DNA of 46,307 nucleotides from Leptolyngbya sp. ES-bin-22 (GTDB lineage Bacteria > Cyanobacteriota > Cyanobacteriia > Leptolyngbyales > Leptolyngbyaceae), in the NCBI GenBank assembly GCA_014380065.1, contig JACMKO010000031.1, positions 1 through 46,307 on the forward strand, written 5' to 3'. Position 1 is the first letter of the stretch; every line of letters starts with the position of its first letter. Shown here one piece after another: positions 34,677-42,501 of the stretch. Under the pieces are notes generated by a model. It did not search any database. It saw only the letters and a program-made list of their open reading frames with translations, and was not told the DNA's origin. A program made the translations under genes and the position numbers.

Positions 34677-35891
34677 ATGAGTTCTTTGCCTGATCGCTCC
34701 CTCCAATCCTCCAAGCCTCCCTTGCCCGACGAAACCACATCCAGACCAGAACAGCCCTCCGCTGTGTCTGACTCAACGACAACGGATGCATCCCCAGCGA
34801 AAGAAGCCGCACTCGATCGCTCTGCGGCTTCAACGGCTGAAGGTGCCGCTGCGGTTGAAGCAGCGCCCTTGGTGCCCAAGCGGCCACTGATGCGTCCTGT
34901 CAGCCGCCCTCAGCCACCGCCGCCTGTTGCCCAGACGCTGGTTGCCCAGACACCGATTGCCCAGACACCGATTGTGCAAACACCTCTAGAGGTAGTGTCT
35001 AAGCCGCCGAAGCCTGAGATCGTGTCGCCGCCAACAACAGAGAGTAGTCCTGTAGAGACCTCTGAGGCTGCTGGCGGTCAAGCGTTGATTCGGCAACAGC
35101 CCATTCCACCGCCGAGTGAACCCAAGCAATACCGGGCGATCGGTCTCGTTCGGGGTCGGTATACGCCGTCTGACGAGCAGTTTACTCGTGGTGCCATGCT
35201 TACCAGCGAGGGGACTGAAGTCGAAGCCGTGCTGCTTGGGCGGGTGATGAGCCTGGTGCGGAATCACCTGGATCTCGAACAACAGCACCTGTGGGTTGTG
35301 TACCCCCGCACTCGTGAGATGCGGCAGGATCTGCACGTGCAAATTGTGGGCGTGTGGGAACCAGAAAAGTTGAACAAAAACGCTGAGGATGCCACTGACG
35401 ATGCCGCCGAATCAGACGCATCGCTGGAGCCAACCGCACCTGTAGAAGCGCCGCCCAACCCTACGCCTGATGATTCAGGGTTTGACGAAAACTACTTCTC
35501 GATTCGAGGTGAGGTGGTATTTTACTCCGCTGAAGAGGAGCAGATTGTCGTCAAAATTCAACAGGCTCCCCGCAAAACAGCCGATCGCGAAAAAGCATTT
35601 AAGCTCCGGCTGGATGGCACCTTGAATAGCCCCAAAGCGTTAGGCTACTTCTGGGATTTGCAGGTTGAGAGGCGTAATGCGGCTCTGGTAGTTACAAGTG
35701 GTACGGCGATCGGGCTAGTCCCTCCCAAGAAGAAGACCGCGACGGCTGGGTTCAAACGAGGGGGCGATCGCCGTCCACCCCAGCGTAAAGCACATTCTGC
35801 TGGTGCCAGAAGCGCTGCACCAACGGGAGCACCCCGCCGCGAACCCCTGCCTAAACCAGTCAAGCGGGCTGAGCCAGCAGGCGAAGGTTAG
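34677..35891 (+). CDS. Unknown protein with disordered Pro-rich head and basic tail
   Basis: From the ATG at 34677 the protein has 404 residues; an ATG 20 codons earlier is possible. Residues 1-155 are Pro/Ser/Thr/Glu-rich and disordered, with tandem A-Q-T-P-I repeats (18-bp DNA units at about 34925-34985). A conserved-looking beta-rich core follows in two parts: Y-R-A-I-G-L-V-R-G-R-Y-T-P-S ... L-W-V-V-Y-P-R-T at about 158-235, and Y-F-S-I-R-G-E-V-V-F-Y-S to Y-F-W-D-L-Q-V-E-R at about 275-330. An acidic linker separates them. The last 50 residues are Lys/Arg-rich. The core looks like an OB-fold-type nucleic-acid-binding domain and the basic tail supports RNA or DNA binding, but this is inference. 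Confidence 0.75.
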   Translation: MSSLPDRSLQSSKPPLPDETTSRPEQPSAVSDSTTTDASPAKEAALDRSAASTAEGAAAVEAAPLVPKRPLMRPVSRPQPPPPVAQTLVAQTPIAQTPIVQTPLEVVSKPPKPEIVSPPTTESSPVETSEAAGGQALIRQQPIPPPSEPKQYRAIGLVRGRYTPSDEQFTRGAMLTSEGTEVEAVLLGRVMSLVRNHLDLEQQHLWVVYPRTREMRQDLHVQIVGVWEPEKLNKNAEDATDDAAESDASLEPTAPVEAPPNPTPDDSGFDENYFSIRGEVVFYSAEEEQIVVKIQQAPRKTADREKAFKLRLDGTLNSPKALGYFWDLQVERRNAALVVTSGTAIGLVPPKKKTATAGFKRGGDRRPPQRKAHSAGARSAAPTGAPRREPLPKPVKRAEPAGEG

Positions 35892-35934
35892 TAAAGTCGG
35901 GGCTTTAGGGCTGATTCTAAAGCCCCATACTCAT

Positions 35935-36042
35935 ACTTAGGAACAAGAATTTAATCACCTCGGCGTTTTCCGTAGAGGCGCACGGCTGTGCGCCTCTACC
36001 TACGAACAATTTGTCGGTTTTATTTAATCCACGATCCTTAGT
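35935..36042 (+). repeat. 108-bp MITE-like element, copy 2
   Basis: Same element and orientation as the copy at 16091-16198. The only two differences are A at 35976 (G in copy 1) and T at 35995 (C in copy 1). These positions pair with each other in the central stem GTAGAGGCGCAC/GTGCGCCTCTAC, so the hairpin is kept. The right end of the element supplies the TAA stop codon of the DUF39 gene on the minus strand. No target-site duplication could be recognised. Confidence 0.8.
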
Positions 36043-37219
36043 CGATCGCAATCTGTGAACCCCACGCATCCTGCGGTCGAAACAGTCGATCGGCAGGAAT
36101 CGGTGCCACAAACTCTGTCAATGTAAATGTTCCGGCTTCGATCCACTGCTTCAGCTCCACTGCCACCTGACGCGAGAGAAAGAGGCTGGCAAGTGGAGCC
36201 ACCCTGACGCTTTTGCCGTCGATCGTCATGCGTCCCGATTTAAGTTGAGCATAGCTGACTAGCCCAAACGTAGGGCGTACGCGTCGAGGAATCGAAAAGT
36301 CCACCACAGGCGCGACCAAATCTTGATCCTGCACCGCACACCGTGCCACAACTTCCTCATGCAAAACTGGCAGAGGCACCCCAACCCCTAACATCAGTGA
36401 GGGACCGTAGCTTTTGAAGTAGCAACCCCGTACCCAACGGGCATCCATTTGTTTCGCATCGCCAATCAGCGCGAGGGTTGCAGCGGGACCGATTGGTGTA
36501 CGGTTCGGTAGCCGCCGCTGTAACGGAAAGTGTTGAGTGCCTTCCCATGCCACATACCCAATCCCGCCGCCTAGAAAGATGCGAGTGCCGATCCCCACAA
36601 GTTGCAGGTCTGGATCATTGAGGAGAGGCGAAATCGCTCCAGGGTTGGAATAAACTGCGTTACCCAAACGGGGCTGAAGTGAACCCAGATAGGTAAATAG
36701 CGGGCGATCGCCTCCATTCACTCCCACGATAAAGTTCTGATAGAGATTCCGTGGATTGAAGAGGTAAAACTGATTGATGGTATCGCGTGTAATCGTCGTC
36801 TCAAACGAGCTACGCGGGTAGCAGTCGGTGACCTGTCCTAGCGCTCGAAGATGCACAGGTTTACCTGCGATCAAGTCTTCAATCACATAGCCACCGCCCT
36901 TCTCACGCGTCTCTTCACCGTCGGCAGCTTCACCCACCTGCGTGGCACCCAGGTACAGATCGACTGCCCCAAAACCCGCATAGGCAGGCACGCCATCCAG
37001 CCAGCATTGACGAATTTTAATCGGCGGATCGGTATGTCCCAAATTGAGGATGGCTCCAGACGACTCCATCGGCTCAAAGGTGCCCGTCGTAATCACATCG
37101 ACTGTCTTTGCTGCTTGCGTCACGCCAAGTTCAGCCACACGCGCCTTCAGTTCTTCGATCGTCCAGACAACGGCTCGTTGCTGACTAATCTTGTCGTTAA
37201 TCTCGGCAATAGTTCGCAT
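36038..37219 (-). CDS. DUF39 homocysteine biosynthesis protein
   Basis: A 393-residue protein of the DUF39 family, linked to making homocysteine from aspartate semialdehyde and a sulfur donor. Typical motifs are T-T-G-T-F-E-P-M-E-S-S-G-A near residue 45-57, L-G-A-T-Q, N-P-R-N-L-Y-Q-N and G-G-G-I-G-Y-V-A-W-E-G-T-Q-H. Many archaeal relatives have CBS or ferredoxin domains attached; this one has only the DUF39 core. It lies 49 bp downstream of the UbiH-like gene on the same strand and probably shares its transcript. Its last codon and TAA stop lie within the end of a 108-bp repeat, so the C-terminus may have been altered by insertion. Confidence 0.88.
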   Translation of the reverse strand: MRTIAEINDKISQQRAVVWTIEELKARVAELGVTQAAKTVDVITTGTFEPMESSGAILNLGHTDPPIKIRQCWLDGVPAYAGFGAVDLYLGATQVGEAADGEETREKGGGYVIEDLIAGKPVHLRALGQVTDCYPRSSFETTITRDTINQFYLFNPRNLYQNFIVGVNGGDRPLFTYLGSLQPRLGNAVYSNPGAISPLLNDPDLQLVGIGTRIFLGGGIGYVAWEGTQHFPLQRRLPNRTPIGPAATLALIGDAKQMDARWVRGCYFKSYGPSLMLGVGVPLPVLHEEVVARCAVQDQDLVAPVVDFSIPRRVRPTFGLVSYAQLKSGRMTIDGKSVRVAPLASLFLSRQVAVELKQWIEAGTFTLTEFVAPIPADRLFRPQDAWGSQIAID

Positions 37220-37268
37220 AGGGTTAGCACTGTCTTGCTGCTACACCCTACACCCTACACCCCCAACC
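37220..37268. repeat. Short C-rich tandem repeat between the UbiH-like and DUF39 genes
   Basis: The spacer contains ACACCCTACACCCTACACCC, a 7-bp unit repeated almost three times, then CCAACCCTACTCCC. Similar ACCCT/GGGGTGAG runs occur after other genes in the window (about 2258-2290 and 7670-7695). This fits the cyanobacterial heptanucleotide STRR type. Confidence 0.65.
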
Positions 37269-38558
37269 CTACTCCCTCATACGTTGAGCTAGCGTTGGAG
37301 CACGCCCACTCAGCCCAGTCATCAGCATCAGGGCAATACGTTTAGCGGGATGGACTGTTCTCAACGTCCACAAACCCAGCCGACGTAGCACCACCAGCGG
37401 CAAGATGCTGTTTGAGAACATTCGATTCAGGACATCGGTGAAGCCCAAAATGATAAAGCTCTCCAGCCTACGCCAGCGATCGTATGCCTTGAGCACCCGC
37501 AGTGCCCCAATGTCTTTGCCATGCTGGTGAGCCGCCTGGAGTATTTGCGCCAGTGCTGCGGCATCGCGAATGCCCAGGTTTACGCCTTGCCCGCCGACGG
37601 GGTGACAGCAGTGAGCCGCATCGCCAAGTAGCGCCAAACGAGGGAGCACATAGCAATCGCTCTGCATGAGCTGCGTGGGGAAAACATAACGCTCTCCCAC
37701 CAACTCCAAGGCACCCATTTGAGCACCATAGCGCTGGGTGAGTGCCGCCAGAAAGGCGGCATCGTCTAACGCCATCATTGCCTCTGCTTCGGCTTTGGGA
37801 GCCGTCCAGACAATGCGGCAGAGATTATTGGGCAAAGGCAGAATGGCGAAGGGGCCATCGGGCTGAAAGCGCTCATACGCAATGTTATGGTGTGGCTTTT
37901 CTGGCTTAATGAACGCAACGATGCAAGCCTGCCAGTACTGCCAGCCGCGAGTGCGAATGCCTGCCTGCTGTCGCAGGGTCGATCGCGAGCCGTCTGCTGC
38001 CACCAATAGACGAGTTTGCAACTGCTTGATGACTCCATCCTGAAGCACTTCCAGCACGACACCATCGTCCTGAGCGATCGTCTTAACCAATATCGCCGGA
38101 CAAAGATACGTCACATTCGGACATTCGCTTAACTGGTGTTGCAGTGCCTCCAACAGCACTCGATGCTCTGCTACATAGCCCAAAACGTCGGTGTCCAGGT
38201 CTTTTTGCACAAACGTTACGGTTGTGGCATAGTCCGCATCCGAGAGGTGAATTTGCTCAATCGGGTTTACGCCAGGACGCATCTCATCCCAAACACCAAT
38301 GCCCTCAAAAATACGGCTAGACAGCAGGTTGATGTGATATGCCTGCCCTCTAACAACTGCATTAGACTGGGGTTTCGCCTCAAGCAGCGCCACCTGCAAA
38401 CCAGAGTCTTTCAACGCGCAGGCTAACGTTGCGCCCACTAAACCACCACCAACAATGACCACATCATAATCAAGGCGTTTATCGGCATCACTCCAACGCT
38501 GCACAGCGGGAGCCTGGAAGTTTAAGGATGCGATCGCGTCGAGCTGCTCCAGCGTCAT
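37269..38558 (-). CDS. UbiH/Coq6-type FAD-dependent monooxygenase
   Basis: A 429-residue flavoprotein hydroxylase. The N-terminal dinucleotide site is D-Y-D-V-V-I-V-G-G-G-L-V-G-A at about 28-41. The second FAD motif L-L-G-D-A-A-H-C-C-H-P-V-G-G-Q-G-V-N-L-G lies at about 308-327. A D-G-x-x-S-x-x-R motif (A-D-G-S-R-S-T-L-R) is near 188. The family adds hydroxyl groups to quinone-type rings. In cyanobacteria the substrate of this UbiH-like member is not firmly known; a prenylquinone or related ring is likely. The start ATG at 38558 has no strong ribosome site. It is the upstream gene of a pair with DUF39. Confidence 0.88.
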   Translation of the reverse strand: MTLEQLDAIASLNFQAPAVQRWSDADKRLDYDVVIVGGGLVGATLACALKDSGLQVALLEAKPQSNAVVRGQAYHINLLSSRIFEGIGVWDEMRPGVNPIEQIHLSDADYATTVTFVQKDLDTDVLGYVAEHRVLLEALQHQLSECPNVTYLCPAILVKTIAQDDGVVLEVLQDGVIKQLQTRLLVAADGSRSTLRQQAGIRTRGWQYWQACIVAFIKPEKPHHNIAYERFQPDGPFAILPLPNNLCRIVWTAPKAEAEAMMALDDAAFLAALTQRYGAQMGALELVGERYVFPTQLMQSDCYVLPRLALLGDAAHCCHPVGGQGVNLGIRDAAALAQILQAAHQHGKDIGALRVLKAYDRWRRLESFIILGFTDVLNRMFSNSILPLVVLRRLGLWTLRTVHPAKRIALMLMTGLSGRAPTLAQRMRE

Positions 38559-38722
38559 CTTAGAAAAAGGATAAAGAGCTTAAGGCTTCGTTACATTCCC
38601 CTATTGTGACGTGAATCAAGGCTGCGAGCAAGCTAAGCGTCTTGTGATCATAGCCAGCGACCAGTTTTTAAGCCAAGGGACGGTCGCAGTCCTTCTAATG
38701 TGGCTCGGCTACTACCGCTCAC

Positions 38723-39055
38723 TCATGCTTTTAACCGTTTTTCTAGCTTAGAAACTCGGTCTTCCAACGCATTCAGCCGCTCTTTAGCTTCGATCGCCAG
38801 GGTTGCCAGTCGATCAATAATTTGGGGATCGGTGGGATCAGTCAGGCTACGGGGTGTTCTGCTTGGAGTGGGACGTGGGCTAGAAGGGCTTTGGCGACTG
38901 AGCTGAGCGACCTGAGAACGAAGTTGATTGACTTGCGATCGCAGCTCAAAAATGTCGGCTTGCAGGTTAGATGCCGACTGAGCAGACGTGCGCCCCTGCA
39001 AGAGCAAAAACGTCAGGAGCGCAGTGACGAGAATTAACCCCAAACGGCGTAACAT
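38723..39055 (-). CDS. Small exported coiled-coil protein
   Basis: From the ATG at 39055 (GAGG 5-8 nt upstream) the protein has 110 residues. It begins with a clear signal peptide or anchor (M-L-R-R-L-G-L-I-L-V-T-A-L-L-T-F-L-L-L, then S-A-Q-S-A at the cleavage zone). Two heptad coiled coils follow, about 27-52 and 80-109 (R-L-N-A-L-E-D-R-V-S-K-L-E-K-R-L), separated by a Ser/Pro/Arg-rich linker. The ATG 21 codons upstream lies inside the preceding small gene and is not favoured. The function is unknown. It lies 7 bp downstream of a tiny membrane-protein gene, so the two are probably one operon. Confidence 0.75.
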   Translation of the reverse strand: MLRRLGLILVTALLTFLLLQGRTSAQSASNLQADIFELRSQVNQLRSQVAQLSRQSPSSPRPTPSRTPRSLTDPTDPQIIDRLATLAIEAKERLNALEDRVSKLEKRLKA

Positions 39056-39062
39056 TTCGACC

Positions 39063-39227
39063 TCACGTTGCATCGCCAGCAAACAAAGTGCGAATAAATG
39101 TCCAAAATGCCCAAACAAACACAGAAACGAGCGTGAAGAGCATCAACATTGCCAGTGCTGAAAAGGGAGCCACGACAGCCATCAGCAACAGCACGAGAAT
39201 TAACAGTGTCCAAAGAGGGCTTTTCAT
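39063..39227 (-). CDS. 54-residue membrane protein
   Basis: A short frame from ATG (39227) to TGA (39063-39065). It begins M-K-S-P-L-W-T-L-L-I-L-V-L-L-L-M-A-V-V-A and continues with a second hydrophobic helix (A-M-L-M-L-F-T-L-V-S-V-F-V-W-A-F-W), ending T-L-F-A-G-D-A-T. The pattern predicts two membrane-spanning helices. Its TGA lies next to the Shine-Dalgarno sequence of the following exported coiled-coil gene, a coupled arrangement. I do not recognise a family and it is not one of the known small photosystem subunits I can recall. Sparse charge and good spacing make a real gene likely. Confidence 0.6.
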   Translation of the reverse strand: MKSPLWTLLILVLLLMAVVAPFSALAMLMLFTLVSVFVWAFWTFIRTLFAGDAT

Positions 39228-39316
39228 CTTGATCTTGCTTAATCTTTCGTCTTGATCTTAACGATCAATGCGGTGCAAGCCCTCTAGCGCTGGCAGGATG
39301 ATTGAACGCAACATGC

Positions 39317-39448
39317 CTATTTAGCTGTGGTTGCGTCAGTCACCGTCAAATTATTGACCAGCGTGGGGTAAGGCAATGTTGCAGCCACTAGCCCGACAAC
39401 AGCAAAGCAAAGCAATATAGGAAAAAGTTTCGGTTGAGATAAGTTCAT
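39317..39448 (-). CDS. Possible 43-residue single-helix membrane protein
   Basis: A frame from ATG (39448) to TAG (39317-39319). It reads M-N-L-S-Q-P-K-L-F-P-I-L-L-C-F-A-V-V-G-L then A-A-T-L-P-Y-P, and ends in a polar N/T-rich tail. One hydrophobic helix is predicted. There is no clear Shine-Dalgarno sequence. It precedes the 54-residue membrane protein by 89 bp on the same strand and could be part of the same small operon. At this length chance cannot be excluded. Confidence 0.35.
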   Translation of the reverse strand: MNLSQPKLFPILLCFAVVGLVAATLPYPTLVNNLTVTDATTAK

Positions 39449-39812
39449 GATCTGAAGGGGAAACACGAGGGAAGTTTATGTACTCTGGCGATCGATCGTC
39501 GGCTTCAACCGCCTCTAAAACTAGATGCAGCGCTCTTAATCTGTAGATGTCTACACAGAGAACAGGTGCGATTACGTACGTAGAATTGACCAAAGCTCGC
39601 TCACAGTCACATGAAGAAGCGTTCAACGTATACGCTGCTATTTAAACTCTAGAGATCAGCAAAAAAGCTTAGATAAAATTCAAGCCTGAAGCAGCTTTAC
39701 GCCGAGAATTCAGTATCCGCTCGTTCTGCCTGCCACATCTGACAGCTTGTGCCAGTTTGCTAAGTATTTGTACCAGTACCCGTAGAAACCGCGATCGCTA
39801 AACTCAGTGTCT
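39449..39812. other. Spacer upstream of the small membrane-protein genes
   Basis: About 360 bp between the aminotransferase gene end and the 43-residue frame. No gene, terminator or repeat was recognised. A longer minus-strand frame (39351-39626) overlaps it but has no conserved look and is treated as chance. Confidence 0.4.
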
Positions 39813-40973
39813 TTACACAATTGCTTTTAGCCCTTGCACCAACCGTTCAATGCCTGAGATCGCAGTCTCCGGTTGGAGAGCACCATACGCCACGCGCAAA
39901 TAGCAGCCTTCTAGACCAAAGGTTGTACCTGGAATGGCAGCAACGCCATGCTCCACAATGAGTCGTTCTACCAGTTCTAGGGCACTGAGTTGGGTATGGA
40001 CGTTGAGCAGCACGTAAAATGCGCCGTCGCTGGGTGGCACTGTGCAACGATCGCTAACCGCACTTAACGCTTGAAGCAGTTGTTGGCGCACTGTTGCGAT
40101 CGTCCCTAGCTTCTCCTGGCAGTAGCCAACGCCAGCCTGCAATGCTCCCAGCGCGGCGTATTGAGAGATTACGGCTGGACAAATCACGTTTGTATCCTGA
40201 ATTTTCATCACGGCTGCCATGAGGTGCGTGGGAATAACCATGTAACCAATACGCCAACTGGCAAAGCCATATGCTTTTGAGAGTGAATAGAGCGAAATAG
40301 TGTGACCACTACTGTCCCCAATCGACCCTGGTGAGAAATGTTGGGCACCCTCGTAGGTGAAGTACTCGTACGCCTCATCATGGATGTGATAGATGCCTCG
40401 ATCGCGGCAAAGGGCGTTCACTTGCCGTAGGGCTACCTCTGGATAGACGGCTCCAGTGGGGTTATTGGGCGAGATGGTGACGATCGCGCGTGTGCGATCG
40501 GTCATGGCTTGCGCGATCGCCTCAGGACGCAACTGATACTGCTCATCCGTCGCCACGAGGATGGGACGACAGCCTGCGATCGTCACTGCCATTTCGTGAT
40601 TGAAGTAGTAAGGCGTTTGTAGAATGATTTCATCGCCAGGACTGGTCATCGCCAGCACCGCATTCAAGAAGCCCATATTGCTTCCAGCCGTGACGACAAC
40701 CTGACGGTGCGGATCGATCGCGATTCCGTTTTCAGTTTTTAGCTTGATGGCAATTTGCTCTAACAGCGGCGCGATGCCCTCAACTGCCTGATATTTGTGG
40801 TGCTCTGGCTTTGCTAGAAAGGCAGTGATTTGCGCGATCGCTTCCGGTGGTGGTGGATAGTACACAACCCCTTGCCCCAGCGAAATCGTCCCTGGATGCT
40901 GCTGAATCATCGCAGCGATCGCTGGAATAATCGGCGATTGCACACCGTCCATACGAGATGGGTTGAACGTCAT
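39813..40973 (-). CDS. Pyridoxal-phosphate aminotransferase, class I
   Basis: A 386-residue fold-type I aminotransferase. The substrate and cofactor residues are visible: S-P-N-N-P-T-G at 168-174, D-E-A-Y-E near 199-203, the Schiff-base lysine K233 in S-L-S-K-A-Y-G, and R241 in S-W-R-I-G-Y. The full length matches aspartate/tyrosine-type enzymes. By family it moves an amino group between an amino acid and a 2-oxo acid in the cytoplasm; the donor is not certain (aspartate, aromatic or methionine-type are possible). The gene stands alone on the minus strand, divergent from the TVP38-like gene with a 118-bp spacer. Confidence 0.9.
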   Translation of the reverse strand: MTFNPSRMDGVQSPIIPAIAAMIQQHPGTISLGQGVVYYPPPPEAIAQITAFLAKPEHHKYQAVEGIAPLLEQIAIKLKTENGIAIDPHRQVVVTAGSNMGFLNAVLAMTSPGDEIILQTPYYFNHEMAVTIAGCRPILVATDEQYQLRPEAIAQAMTDRTRAIVTISPNNPTGAVYPEVALRQVNALCRDRGIYHIHDEAYEYFTYEGAQHFSPGSIGDSSGHTISLYSLSKAYGFASWRIGYMVIPTHLMAAVMKIQDTNVICPAVISQYAALGALQAGVGYCQEKLGTIATVRQQLLQALSAVSDRCTVPPSDGAFYVLLNVHTQLSALELVERLIVEHGVAAIPGTTFGLEGCYLRVAYGALQPETAISGIERLVQGLKAIV

Positions 40974-41091
40974 AACGACTTAGTAGCTAAACGATGATGG
41001 CTAGATTCAGAGAACTTCAAATGTCTTTACGTCAGTCTTAAGCTATGCTGCCAGATCAGACGATCGTTCGCTTACCTGTTTGTAAAAGCTG

Positions 41092-41796
41092 ATGCCGCTT
41101 AGACCCTATCAAACCGCTTTGTGGATTGCCCTTGTCGTTTTCGTAGTGGCAGTGATTTGTTTATACACCCCGGTCAACCTGCTCTTCAACCAGGCGTTTT
41201 TGGTGATGGAACTTGGGAACCTGGGTCCCTATGCGGCATTAATCTTTGTGCTGGGGTTTGCCATCACTACAACGTTGGGCTTCCCTGGCAATGTATCAAC
41301 GATCGCGGGTGGTGCCGTCTTTGGCTTGTACTGGGGAACGCTGTGGTCACTCATCGGCGCTACGTTGGGAGCCGTCGGCGCTTTCTTGTTGGCACGGTAT
41401 CTCGTTCACGATTGGGCAGCACATCGCTTTGGTCAGCAGGCACTCTTACAACGGATTAACCAGGCGATCGTCCACAAGCCTATGCGCTTCATTTTGGCAG
41501 TGCGCTTTACGCCCTTGTCGCCCTTCAGCCTTGTCAATTTCCTGCTTGGCTTAACGCCCATTGATCTCAAAACCTATACGATCGGCACGTTCTTTGGCAT
41601 TATTCCCCTGACAATCGTCAATACCTGGCTGGGCGTAGCGGGTAAAGAGGCATTGAGCGGGGGCGATCGTCTACCATTCTTCCTGGCACTGGGTGCACTG
41701 ACGCTGCTTTCGGTGCTGCCGCTGCTGGTAAAGCAAAAACGTGTAACGCAGCCAACAACAGCACCTGAGCGTCGGAACCTGCGACTCTTTAAGTAA
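41092..41796 (+). CDS. TVP38/TMEM64 (DedA-like) membrane protein
   Basis: A 234-residue integral membrane protein with five or six hydrophobic helices and the VTT/SNARE-associated domain at about 60-175. The family motif runs G-N-V-S-T-I-A-G-G-A-V-F-G, then G-A-T-L-G-A-V-G-A-F-L-L-A-R-Y-L, and R-F-T-P-L-S-P-F-S-L-V-N-F-L-L-G. Related DedA-type proteins support membrane homeostasis and may flip lipids. The ATG at 41092 directly precedes the first helix. It ends 15 bp before the convergent ferredoxin gene. Confidence 0.9.
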   Translation: MPLRPYQTALWIALVVFVVAVICLYTPVNLLFNQAFLVMELGNLGPYAALIFVLGFAITTTLGFPGNVSTIAGGAVFGLYWGTLWSLIGATLGAVGAFLLARYLVHDWAAHRFGQQALLQRINQAIVHKPMRFILAVRFTPLSPFSLVNFLLGLTPIDLKTYTIGTFFGIIPLTIVNTWLGVAGKEALSGGDRLPFFLALGALTLLSVLPLLVKQKRVTQPTTAPERRNLRLFK

Positions 41797-41811
41797 GTTC
41801 TACAAGCTGCC

Positions 41812-42114
41812 TTAGACCAGTTCTTCCTCTTTGTGAGTCAGAATTGTGCAGTCAGACGTAGGGTGCGAAACGCAAATCAACACATAACCAGCAGCAATCT
41901 GATCCTCATCCAAATAAGATTGTTCTGATTGGTCAACCGAGCCTTCAACTAGCTTGCCCGTGCAGCTAGAGCACACACCTTGACGGCAAGAAAAAGGGAG
42001 TTCCATGCCATCATTTTCAGCCGTTTCAAGAATATACGCATCGTCTGGCACTTCCACCGTTTGGTCAATGCCTTCGGCTTCGTTCGTGAGCCTGATCTTG
42101 TAAGCTGTCGCCAT
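41812..42114 (-). CDS. petF: Plant-type [2Fe-2S] ferredoxin
   Basis: A 100-residue ferredoxin. The cluster ligands are C43, C48, C51 and C81 in C-R-Q-G-V-C-S-S-C ... L-I-C-V, the C-x4-C-x2-C-x29-C spacing of photosynthetic ferredoxins; a fifth Cys is at 89. It carries electrons from photosystem I to FNR and other enzymes. The [12 protein letters not shown] context and [10 protein letters not shown] partly resemble heterocyst FdxH, but no nitrogen-fixation gene is near, so PetF or a PetF paralogue is the safer name. A weak AAAGG lies upstream of the ATG. Confidence 0.92.
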   Translation of the reverse strand: MATAYKIRLTNEAEGIDQTVEVPDDAYILETAENDGMELPFSCRQGVCSSCTGKLVEGSVDQSEQSYLDEDQIAAGYVLICVSHPTSDCTILTHKEEELV

Positions 42115-42501
42115 AGCGGTAAACCTTTTAACTAATGTTTTGGGTGAGAAAAATGAGAGCCTTGCGGCTGGCTAAAGCAGTCAAAAAAGAGGCGCGATTA
42201 AGAACGTGAAATAGAAATTCAGCTTGCTCCAACGAAAGGATGACTGAATCCACCGCAAAGTTTAGTGCAAGGCAAGCAGCCACTTCTCTATCAAGAGATA
42301 GTCACCTGCGATCGAGGCTGTCCACTTTAGGGCAGATTTAAACGATCGTGCCGATGGAGCCGTGCATTATTGATGACAAAAAAGCCCTCATCCCTTTAGA
42401 GCGCTCTTCTCAGAAGAAAGTGCAAAGGATGAAGGCTAATGACTTAGAAGAAGCTTGTAGAAGCAGTACAGGCACGATCGCCGAGTTCAGCCGATCGCTA
42501 C
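42115..42501. other. Spacer between pgk and the ferredoxin gene
   Basis: About 390 bp between two minus-strand genes, holding the pgk 3' end and the ferredoxin promoter. I see a minor TCTCT/AGAGA hairpin near 42282-42296 and an AAAGGATGAAGGCTAA unit near 42425 like those in the exporter-operon spacers. No gene was found. Confidence 0.4.

Noticed and set aside
41812-42114. Naming the ferredoxin FdxH (nitrogen fixation)
   Set aside because: Some residues resemble FdxH, but no nif or heterocyst gene is nearby and the cluster spacing fits general PetF.
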